Assembly: GCA_947480335.1 (NCBI GenBank)
Contig: CANKCB010000014.1
Location: forward strand, 1 to 50,293
DNA from: Gammaproteobacteria bacterium
GTDB taxonomy: Bacteria; Pseudomonadota; Gammaproteobacteria; Eutrophobiales; Eutrophobiaceae
Reading direction: 5' to 3'
Length of the DNA stretch: 50,293 nucleotides
The position numbers and the translations under genes were made by a program. Numbering within the stretch: the stretch's first letter is position 1; each line of letters starts with the position of its first letter. Under the pieces are notes generated by a model that saw only the letters and a list, made by a program, of their open reading frames with translations, was not told the DNA's origin and made no database searches. This document shows, in pieces, positions 42,456 to 50,293 of the stretch.

Positions 42456-42479
42456 AAAAGCCCCCTTGCGGGGGCTTTT
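42456..42479 (-). terminator. Intrinsic terminator of glnA
   Basis: AAAAGCCCCC, loop GCAA (minus strand), GGGGGCTTTT, then a run of T on the minus strand. It lies 17 bp after the glnA stop, just before the downstream DUF4124 gene. It is a strong stem and should cut off most glnA transcripts. Confidence 0.9.
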
Positions 42480-42495
42480 GTAATTACCGTAAAAA

Positions 42496-43905
42496 TTACT
42501 GACTGTAATACATAGCAAACTCTACAGGATGTGTACTCATTCTGAACCGTGTCACTTCTTCCATCTTCAGTTTAATGTACCCGTCGATAAGGTCATCGGA
42601 GAACACACCACCCGCCTTGAGGAAGTCCCTGTCTGCATCCAGTGCTTCCAGTGCCTGATCCAGTGAGGAACACACCTGTGGAATTTCCTTGGCTTCCTCT
42701 GGCTCCAGATCATAAAGATCCTTGTCCATCGGCGCACCTGGATCAATCTTGTTCTGAATGCCGTCAAGCCCTGCCATCATCATGGCGGCAAAGGCAAAGT
42801 ATGGATTACTGACCGGATCCGGGAACCTGATTTCTATGCGTCTTCCTTTGGGATTGGCAACAAAGGGGATACGACAAGAGGCAGATCGATTTTTAGCAGA
42901 ATATGCCAGCATAACCGGTGCTTCAAATCCAGGAACCAGACGCTTGTAGCTGTTGGTACCAGAGTTGGTGAAAGCATTGATGGCTTTGGCATGCTTGAAG
43001 ATACCACCTATATAGTAGAGAGCAAGCTGGGACAAACCACCGTATTTGTCACCGGTAAACAGGTTCTTGCCATCCTTAGATAGCGACTGATGCACATGCA
43101 TACCACTACCGTTATCACCGACCAATGGCTTGGGCATAAATGTGGCTGTCTTGCCATAACCATGGGCAACATTCTGGACGACATATTTGAGCATTAACAA
43201 TTCGTCGGCCTTTCTCACCAGCGTATTGAAAGCAGCACCAATTTCACACTGTCCAGCTGTCGCAACTTCATGATGATGCACTTCTACTTTGATTCCAATC
43301 TCTTCCAGTACGGTACACATGGCAGCGCGGATATTGTGTAACGCATCGACTGGTGGTACCGGAAAGTAACCTCCCTTGACACCAGGACGATGTCCCATAT
43401 TGCTTTCATCATAAGGCCTGTCACTGTTCCAGGCGCCTTCCTGTGAATCAATTTCGTAGAATGCGCTGTTGATACTCGAACCCCAACGTGCATCATCAAA
43501 TATAAAGAATTCTGGCTCAGGCCCAAAAAATGCCTTGTCTGCAATACCTGTAGACTTGAGATAGGCTTCTGCCCGCTTGCCTAATGAACGCGGGTCACGG
43601 TTGTATCCCTGCATGGTATTCGGTTCAAGTACGTCGCAACGTATGACGACAGTGGTATCATCATAAAATGGATCTATAAACGAAGCATCAGGATCCGGCA
43701 TCAACACCATGTCTGATTCATTGATTCCTTTCCAACCGGCAATTGATGAGCCGTCGAACATCTGGCCTGTTTCAAAAAAACTTTCACCAATCTGTGAAAC
43801 CGGTATGGTCAAATGTTGTTCCTTGCCGCGGGTATCACAAAATCGCAGGTCGGCAAAACGCGCTTCATGCTCATTGATCAGCTCCAGCACCTTGTTATTC
43901 GACAT
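42496..43905 (-). CDS. glnA: Glutamine synthetase type I
   Basis: 469 residues, the GSI length. It has [15 protein letters not shown], the ATP/metal region [26 protein letters not shown] and the adenylylation tyrosine in [13 protein letters not shown] (equivalent to Tyr397). It makes glutamine in the cytoplasm. The conserved tyrosine indicates GlnE control. Transcription control is expected from the sigma-54 promoter and NtrC sites upstream. GAGGAGAGAAG precedes the ATG. Confidence 0.98.
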   Translation of the reverse strand: MSNNKVLELINEHEARFADLRFCDTRGKEQHLTIPVSQIGESFFETGQMFDGSSIAGWKGINESDMVLMPDPDASFIDPFYDDTTVVIRCDVLEPNTMQGYNRDPRSLGKRAEAYLKSTGIADKAFFGPEPEFFIFDDARWGSSINSAFYEIDSQEGAWNSDRPYDESNMGHRPGVKGGYFPVPPVDALHNIRAAMCTVLEEIGIKVEVHHHEVATAGQCEIGAAFNTLVRKADELLMLKYVVQNVAHGYGKTATFMPKPLVGDNGSGMHVHQSLSKDGKNLFTGDKYGGLSQLALYYIGGIFKHAKAINAFTNSGTNSYKRLVPGFEAPVMLAYSAKNRSASCRIPFVANPKGRRIEIRFPDPVSNPYFAFAAMMMAGLDGIQNKIDPGAPMDKDLYDLEPEEAKEIPQVCSSLDQALEALDADRDFLKAGGVFSDDLIDGYIKLKMEEVTRFRMSTHPVEFAMYYSQ

Positions 43906-44023
43906 AATCTTCTCTCCTCAGTCTTACTACTGTTTTTTGCATAAGTTTACATTTCACTAAAAAAACGCGTCACACCATCTCTTCCCTTGCAGGACTATAT
44001 GGTGAGTAACCCATAGAGTAAAC

Positions 44024-44039
44024 TGCATGAACTATGCCA
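44024..44039 (-). promoter_or_regulatory. Sigma-54 promoter of glnA
   Basis: The minus strand reads TGGCATAGTTCATGCA, with GG and GC separated by ten bases, matching TGGCAC-N5-TTGCA closely. It lies about 120 bp before the glnA start, downstream of two NtrC-type sites. Confidence 0.75.
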
Positions 44040-44101
44040 GCAGTTTGTCCCGAGTATTCTTAATAAATTCAAATAGTTAAACAAAATTTGGCCTGCATTA
44101 A

Positions 44102-44118
44102 CGCACTTATTTGGTGCA
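44102..44118. promoter_or_regulatory. NtrC-type enhancer site 1 (glnA)
   Basis: CGCACTT-ATT-TGGTGCA matches the NtrC consensus, with one perfect half. It is about 63 bp upstream of the sigma-54 promoter. Its centre is 31 bp, about three helical turns, from the second site. Confidence 0.65.
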
Positions 44119-44132
44119 ATATAGTTTTTGAA

Positions 44133-44149
44133 TGCACCATTCTGGAACA
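44133..44149. promoter_or_regulatory. NtrC-type enhancer site 2 (glnA)
   Basis: TGCACCA-TTC-TGGAACA has one perfect half and a 5/7 second half. It is about 94 bp upstream of the sigma-54 promoter and just downstream of the lysA stop. Confidence 0.6.
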
Positions 44150-44168
44150 GTGAACTTATCCAGTTAAA

Positions 44169-45416
44169 TCAAGGCAATATTTGTTCACCACGATACAATT
44201 CTTCTATGTGCTCACGCTGACGGATCTCATACATCTGATCCTGATCAACTAAAACTTCTGCCGCTCTTGTTCTGGAGTTGTAGTTTGAACTCATGGCAAA
44301 TCCGTATGCGCCGGCACTACAAATAGCCAGCAAGTCACCAGAAGCTATTGTCAACATTCGATCCAACCCAAGAAAGTCACCGGTTTCACAAATGGGGCCT
44401 ACCACATCGTATGCCCTTTTTGGTGACGATATATGTTGCCGAACAGATAATATTTGCTGCCAGGCATCGTACAGGACAGGACGAATTAAATCATTCATCG
44501 CCGCATCCACTATAGCAAAATTTTTATGTCCCGCCTCCTTGACATATAAAACCGTCGTAAGCAGTACACCCGCATTACCGACTATGGAACGGCCCGGCTC
44601 AATTAAAACTTCAATCGAATCATCCGTAATTTCACGGGTGACTTCGTTGATAAAGACTGATGGATCAGGAGGTGTTTCATCCGCATACGTAATACCGAGT
44701 CCACCACCTATATCAATATGTTTCAGGTTAATTCCTGCAGACTTTAGTCTTGCCATCAAACGGATAATTCTTCGGGTGGCATCGATATGCGGGCCGGTAC
44801 TGGTGATTTGAGAGCCGATATGACAATCAATTCCGGTTATCTGTAAATGTTCAAGACCTGCGGCTGTTCGATACACTGTTTCAGCCTCTTCAATCCCGAC
44901 ACCGAACTTGTTTTCCTTCAGGCCGGTTGAGATATAAGGATGAGTATTCGCATCTACATCCGGATTAACCCGGATTGAAACCGGAGCTTTGCAATGCAAC
45001 TGACCGGCCACAGTATTCAGTAAGTGCAGCTCCGGGATCGACTCTACATTAAAGCATTTGATACCGGCTCTGAGTGCCATTTCCATCTCTTGCGCCTGTT
45101 TGCCGACACCGGAAAATACGACCTTGCGGGGATCGCCGCCTGCCTTGATAACCCGTGCGAGTTCGCCGGCAGAAACCACATCAAAGCCAGACCCCAATCT
45201 GGCCAGCAGATTCAGGATAGCAATATTTGAATTGGCCTTGACCGCATAACAAATAAGGTGGGGGCGCGAGGCCAATGCCAGTTCATAACTGCGCCATTGC
45301 TGCTCGATAGCCGATCTGGAATATACATAGCAGGGTGTACCAAATCGTTGCGCAATATCCACAAACGGGATTTTTTCCGCATAGAGCTGATCCTGCTGGT
45401 ACGTAAAATAATTCAT
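44169..45416 (-). CDS. lysA: Diaminopimelate decarboxylase
   Basis: 415 residues, fold-type III PLP enzyme. It has the PLP lysine in ICYAVKANSN, the HIGSQ motif, GGGLGITY and EPGRSIVGNAG, then CETGDFLG near the C-terminus. It makes lysine from meso-diaminopimelate. It overlaps the lptM stop (TAATG), forming an lptM-lysA pair. Confidence 0.96.
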   Translation of the reverse strand: MNYFTYQQDQLYAEKIPFVDIAQRFGTPCYVYSRSAIEQQWRSYELALASRPHLICYAVKANSNIAILNLLARLGSGFDVVSAGELARVIKAGGDPRKVVFSGVGKQAQEMEMALRAGIKCFNVESIPELHLLNTVAGQLHCKAPVSIRVNPDVDANTHPYISTGLKENKFGVGIEEAETVYRTAAGLEHLQITGIDCHIGSQITSTGPHIDATRRIIRLMARLKSAGINLKHIDIGGGLGITYADETPPDPSVFINEVTREITDDSIEVLIEPGRSIVGNAGVLLTTVLYVKEAGHKNFAIVDAAMNDLIRPVLYDAWQQILSVRQHISSPKRAYDVVGPICETGDFLGLDRMLTIASGDLLAICSAGAYGFAMSSNYNSRTRAAEVLVDQDQMYEIRQREHIEELYRGEQILP

Positions 45417-45538
45417 TATCTGGACTGATAGCTACTGTAGGCAGTTGGCTTCTCGGGTAAATATAAATCCCCTTTTTGCCCGCAAGCAGACAAAACCAGT
45501 AACAAGGTAATCACAGTGATTAAGCGCATCGTATACAT
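45416..45538 (-). CDS. lptM: LptM (YifL)-like small lipoprotein
   Basis: A 40-residue ORF (37 residues from the inner ATG at 45529) with a lipoprotein signal peptide and lipobox LSAC, followed by GQKGDLYLPEKP, the hallmark of LptM/YifL. LptM helps assemble the LptD LPS-export pore in E. coli. It sits directly before lysA, the conserved position, with TAA/ATG overlap. It is too short for standard gene-length cut-offs. Confidence 0.85.
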   Translation of the reverse strand: MYTMRLITVITLLLVLSACGQKGDLYLPEKPTAYSSYQSR

Positions 45539-45800
45539 TCAGGTTTCAGGTTGACGAACCGGGTTTACTCAGGACACCGGTAAGAAATGAGAGAATACCA
45601 GATAATACCAGATAGCTTAACGATAAATAAGCCTGTTCAAATCAATTCCGGATAAAATGCACCATAATGTCACCTTGACTGAATTGCATAACAAACCCTG
45701 ATTTTACCTGATAAAAATTCCACGCTTGCAATCGCGTATCATTATCTGTTGAAATGATATCCTCTGGTTCAATTTCCAATTCTGAGGTGAAATAACATAA

Positions 45801-46127
45801 ATGGGTGACGGTATTATTCATGTTTCTGACGCGACGTTTGAAGAGCAGGTTTTGAATTCACAGAATCCGGTTCTGGTGGATTACTGGGCGGCCTGGTGTG
45901 GCCCTTGCAAAATGATTGCGCCAATATTGGATGAGATTGCAGATGAATATGCCGACAAGCTGACCATTGCCAAAATCAATATTGATGACAACCAGCTAAC
46001 GCCGCAGAAGTATGCAGTACGCGGCATACCGACGTTGATGATATTCAAGAATGGTGAAATTGCTGGCTCCAAGGTGGGTGCCATGTCCAAGTCGCAGTTG
46101 TCAGCTTTCATTGATAGTGTCATCTAG
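45801..46127 (+). CDS. trxA: Thioredoxin 1
   Basis: 108 residues. It has the WCGPC active site in [14 protein letters not shown] and the cis-proline loop GIPTLM. It is the general cytosolic disulfide reductant and the likely electron donor to the ArsC of this window. It lies upstream of rho, the usual trxA-rho order. AGGTGA precedes the ATG. Confidence 0.97.
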   Translation: MGDGIIHVSDATFEEQVLNSQNPVLVDYWAAWCGPCKMIAPILDEIADEYADKLTIAKINIDDNQLTPQKYAVRGIPTLMIFKNGEIAGSKVGAMSKSQLSAFIDSVI

Positions 46128-46301
46128 GGGTAAAATTTAGCTGGACGGGGTATAAAGCACGTGCTAAGTTAATAAATAACAATATCAATCTGTCGTAACC
46201 GTTTCCCCCAACAGAAAACAGCAAGGCTCGATTTACATAGGCGCATCTTGCGTTTATAAACCCACAATTTCTTTATACATCTCAATACAGATCCGGAGTC
46301 C

Positions 46302-47561
46302 ATGAATCTTACCGAACTTAAACAACAACCCGCATCAGAACTGATCGCGCTTTCTGAAACGCTCGGCCTTGATGGATTGGCCCGCTCCCGCAAACAGGAT
46401 GTCATTTTTGAAATTCTCAAGGCACACGCCAAAAAAGGTGAGGATATCCATGGTAGTGGCGTGCTCGAGATACTGGCAGATGGTTTCGGATTTCTACGAT
46501 CTGCCGACAGTTCCTATTTGGCCGGACCGGATGATATTTACGTTTCTCCGAGCCAGATTCGACGCTTTAACCTGCGAACTGGCGACAACATAGATGGCAA
46601 GATAAGACCTCCGAAAGACGGTGAACGCTATTTTGCCCTGCTCAAGGTTTCCGAGATCAATTTTGAATCACCGGAGAAGGCTAAAAACAAGATCCTGTTT
46701 GAAAACCTGACGCCACTGTTTGCCAACAAACGACTTAAACTGGAAATCGGCAATGGCAGCACAGAAGATCTTACTCCCAGAATCATTGATCTGGTTGCGC
46801 CGATAGGCAAGGGACAGCGCGGATTAATCGTGTCACCGCCGAAGGCTGGTAAAACCATGATCCTGCAATCTATCGCCCAGTCGATTACGAATAATCACCC
46901 TGATTGTCACCTGATAGTACTGTTGATTGATGAACGTCCAGAGGAAGTAACTGAAATGGCCCGTTCTGTCAGAGGTGAGGTTATTTCCAGCACGTTTGAT
47001 GAACCAGCGAGCCGTCATGTACAGGTTGCTGAAATGGTTATTGCACGTGCAAAACGACTGACCGAACATAAAAAGGACGTGGTTATTTTGCTCGATTCAA
47101 TTACACGTCTCGCACGCGCCTATAACACTGTAGTACCGGCTTCAGGAAAAGTACTGACCGGTGGTGTGGATGCAAATGCATTGCAGAAACCAAAACGCTT
47201 CTTTGGTGCCGCCCGTAATATTGAGGAAGGCGGAAGCCTGACCATACTGGCAACGGCACTGGTGGATACCGGTTCGCGTATGGATGACGTTATCTATGAA
47301 GAATTCAAGGGTACTGGCAATATGGAACTGCACCTTGACCGTGAGATTGCCGAAAAGCGTATTTACCCGGCTATCCATATCAATCGTTCCGGTACGCGCC
47401 GTGAAGAAATGCTGACTACACAGGACGAACTGCAAAAAATGTGGATACTGCGCAAGTTACTGCATCCTATGGAACCGCTTGCGGCGATGGAGTTCCTGCT
47501 GGAAAGGCTGAAGTCCACCAAGAACAATGCGGAGTTTTTCGATGCAATGAAGCGTCAGTAA
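46302..47561 (+). CDS. rho: Transcription termination factor Rho
   Basis: 419 residues, as E. coli Rho. It has an N-terminal SAP-like part, a cold-shock RNA-binding domain ([15 protein letters not shown]), Walker A PPKAGKT, Walker [17 protein letters not shown] and the R-loop region. It is a hexameric RNA-dependent ATPase that ends transcription. It follows trxA by about 170 bp of leader in which I see no gene. Confidence 0.98.
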   Translation: MNLTELKQQPASELIALSETLGLDGLARSRKQDVIFEILKAHAKKGEDIHGSGVLEILADGFGFLRSADSSYLAGPDDIYVSPSQIRRFNLRTGDNIDGKIRPPKDGERYFALLKVSEINFESPEKAKNKILFENLTPLFANKRLKLEIGNGSTEDLTPRIIDLVAPIGKGQRGLIVSPPKAGKTMILQSIAQSITNNHPDCHLIVLLIDERPEEVTEMARSVRGEVISSTFDEPASRHVQVAEMVIARAKRLTEHKKDVVILLDSITRLARAYNTVVPASGKVLTGGVDANALQKPKRFFGAARNIEEGGSLTILATALVDTGSRMDDVIYEEFKGTGNMELHLDREIAEKRIYPAIHINRSGTRREEMLTTQDELQKMWILRKLLHPMEPLAAMEFLLERLKSTKNNAEFFDAMKRQ

Positions 47562-47610
47562 TATGCCAGACGCGAAACCTCGGTAAGCAGTTTAGTCAAA
47601 GCCACAAAAG

Positions 47611-47636
47611 AAAAACCCGCCATCAGGCGGGTTTTT
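47611..47636. terminator. Bidirectional terminator between rho and groL
   Basis: AAAAACCCGCC, loop ATCA, GGCGGGTTTTT is an 11-bp stem with A and T runs on both sides, between the convergent rho and groL genes. It serves both strands. Confidence 0.92.
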
Positions 47637-47659
47637 CGTTACTGCAAGTGAAACTACGG

Positions 47660-49318
<1,659 letters not shown>

Positions 49319-49329
49319 TTACCTCCAGA

Positions 49330-49620
49330 TTATTTTTCAATAACGCCCATGATGTCGTCTTCGCGAAGCACCAGCAGTTCTTCACCGTCAATCTTCACTT
49401 CCGTGCCGGAATACTTGCCAAACAGGATTCTGTCTCCTTTCTTGACATCCAGCTTACGAACTTCACCATTTTCCAGTATCTTGCCATTACCGACCGAGAT
49501 GACTTCTCCCTGTATCGGTTTTTCTGCCGCACTGTCGGGTATAACAATACCGCCGGGAGAGGTCTTACCCTCTTCCACGCGTTTCACGATCACGCGATCA
49601 TGCAAAGGACGAATTTTCAT
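49330..49620 (-). CDS. groS: Co-chaperonin GroES (10 kDa)
   Basis: 96 residues: [21 protein letters not shown], the mobile loop [11 protein letters not shown] and [17 protein letters not shown]. It caps the GroEL cavity. GGAGG precedes the ATG. It heads the groSL operon. Confidence 0.98.
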   Translation of the reverse strand: MKIRPLHDRVIVKRVEEGKTSPGGIVIPDSAAEKPIQGEVISVGNGKILENGEVRKLDVKKGDRILFGKYSGTEVKIDGEELLVLREDDIMGVIEK

Positions 49621-49674
49621 CTTAATTAACCTCCTGATCTACTAACTTATTGATTTATAATGTGCTATTTTGAA

Positions 49675-49701
49675 TTAGCACTCGAGTCTTGCGAGTGCTG
49701 A
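49675..49701 (-). promoter_or_regulatory. CIRCE operator (HrcA binding site)
   Basis: TTAGCACTC, 9 nt, GAGTGCTGA matches the CIRCE consensus (TTAGCACTC-N9-GAGTGCTAA) with one mismatch. It covers the expected transcription start of groSL, so HrcA repression is expected. hrcA is not in this window. Confidence 0.92.
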
Positions 49702-49702
49702 T

Positions 49703-49730
49703 AATATAGACGATATTTTCTGTGAGTCAA
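49703..49730 (-). promoter_or_regulatory. groSL sigma-70-type promoter
   Basis: The minus strand has a -35 TTGACT (49730-49725), 16-nt spacer and -10 TATATT (49708-49703), immediately upstream of CIRCE. I see no clear sigma-32 promoter, so vegetative sigma with HrcA control seems likely. Confidence 0.75.
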
Positions 49731-49739
49731 GCCAGAGAG

Positions 49740-50123
49740 GCAGAACAGTTTTTGATACATTCCGGCAGATTATATCAAAACCTTACCTTGGTTTAAGCTT
49801 AAGGCTATTACGATAATAAAGTTTAATGCGTAGTGACTACCCACATATCACATTAAAATGCCCCGCCTATTACCCAGTATTAACCGTTTGTAGTCTCCAG
49901 TAAGTGCAAGATGATCACAATACTAACTAAATGGGTGGTCAGCTACTTTGTCCGGATATGGCAGATTACAGCACGGTGGAGGTTCAACTCGACAACGACC
50001 AGGCCTGTAAATTTTACGGACGGATAATAATGGGGCCTTGGTTTCACTTGCCGTAAGGTGGCACAAATCATCTGTAACCTTTATTATTCGGTTCAAGGTA
50101 CAAACTATACAGGGAGAAAAAGC
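49740..50123. other. Intergenic region upstream of a plus-strand ORF start
   Basis: About 380 bp. I see no gene, tRNA or strong hairpin. Its right end holds a strong ribosome site (AGGGAG at 50111) before the ATG at 50124. Confidence 0.45.
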
Positions 50124-50150
50124 ATGGCTGGTGCAATAAAGGTAGTATAG
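50124..50150 (+). pseudogene. Gene start cut short at 8 codons, next to a possible IS end
   Basis: A strong Shine-Dalgarno (AGGGAG, 7 nt spacing) precedes ATG, which reads MAGAIKVV and then TAG. The TAG is directly followed by TGGACCCCTCGG..., which looks like an IS terminal repeat. The simplest reading is a normal gene whose body is displaced by an inserted element. A leader peptide is an alternative. Confidence 0.4.
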
Positions 50151-50170
50151 TGGACCCCTCGGTCAAGACA
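50151..50170. mobile_element. Possible IS3-family-like terminal inverted repeat
   Basis: TGGACCCCTCGGTCAAGACA resembles the TGGACCCC...GACA type ends of IS3-group elements. It lies after an abruptly ended ORF start and before an ORF on the minus strand. The other end is outside the window, so the assignment is tentative. Confidence 0.35.
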
Positions 50171-50184
50171 ATAATGCATCGAGT

Positions 50185-50293
50185 TTAAGAGGGTAACCTT
50201 GCTTCATGCAGCGGAACGGCGCTGCCCCGGTTTTCGGTTTCTTTTTTTGTTTCTATTTCTGGGTGAGCTTTTTCTTTCTCACCATATTTGTCC
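50185..50293 (-). CDS. Partial unrecognised ORF at right edge
   Basis: On the minus strand an open frame enters from the right edge and stops at TAA (50187-50185). The last 36 residues are rich in Lys and Glu (KYGEKEKAHPEIETKKETEN) and end LHEARLPS. I do not recognise it. It could be the C-terminus of a transposase inside the suspected element, or a spurious frame. Confidence 0.3.
   Translation of the reverse strand, partial: DKYGEKEKAHPEIETKKETENRGSAVPLHEARLPS

Noticed and set aside
44293-44811. Plus-strand frame of 172 codons
   Set aside because: Antisense shadow of lysA.
45666-45682. TGCACCATAATGTCACC as an NtrC site upstream of trxA
   Set aside because: Only one half-site matches; the second half does not fit and there is no sigma-54 promoter nearby.
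49976-50000. GGTTCAACTCG as a tRNA T-arm
   Set aside because: No matching acceptor, D or anticodon stems around it.

Overview
The window is a gammaproteobacterial chromosomal segment of moderate GC content. Evidence for this includes the 5' part of a 16S rRNA gene, the gene order mnmG-rsmG-parA-parB-atpIBEFHAGDC-glmU, glnA close to ntrB-ntrC, lptM-lysA, trxA-rho and two-subunit glyQ-glyS. I cannot assign an order or genus by eye. Both edges look like multicopy sequence: 16S rRNA on the left and a possible insertion-sequence end on the right. This could be a complete contig that ends at repeats.

Layout. Positions 1-650 hold the 16S 5' end, its leader with a boxA, and an rrn promoter, all on the minus strand. 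Positions 1177-3101 hold a DUF485 protein and an acetate permease. Positions 3116-5572 hold a quinone-oxidoreductase-like enzyme, a secreted SYLF protein and a membrane J-protein. Positions 5833-18862 (minus) are the housekeeping block usually found near the replication origin: mnmG, rsmG, parAB, the F1Fo ATP synthase operon with a recognisable promoter, and glmU. Positions 19.0-22.3 kb are a decayed patch. It holds a truncated secreted-protein gene fused tail to tail with a truncated SulP gene, an intact gamma-carbonic anhydrase, a RAYT-like protein without its HUH histidines, a frameshifted secreted protein and a DUF2292 gene with an in-frame amber codon. Positions 22.4-28.0 kb hold a beta-hydroxyacid dehydrogenase and a four-gene Gld-type ABC operon. 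Positions 28.2-34.3 kb hold glyQS, plsC, hisC and hemB. Positions 34.3-36.3 kb are a divergent arsenic resistance cluster (arsC / arsR-acr3). Positions 36.4-39.0 kb hold a dienelactone hydrolase and an EAL-CBS-GGDEF protein. Positions 39.2-43.9 kb are the nitrogen-control block ntrC, ntrB, a DUF4124 protein and glnA. Positions 44.2-49.6 kb hold lysA, lptM, trxA, rho, groL and groS.

Regulation is unusually readable. glnA has a sigma-54 promoter with two NtrC-type sites upstream. A third NtrC-type palindrome sits just before ntrB, which suggests autoregulation as at E. coli glnL. groSL has a sigma-70 type promoter followed directly by a CIRCE operator, so HrcA control is expected. arsR has a clear promoter inside AT-rich inverted repeats. 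Strong intrinsic terminators follow glnA and lie between rho and groL.

I see no CRISPR array, tRNA gene, complete mobile element or clear new defence system. The points most worth a second look are the decay patch, the RAYT-like protein that has lost its nuclease histidines, the small secreted protein with a TonB-receptor-like N-terminus, and the Gld-type ABC operon.
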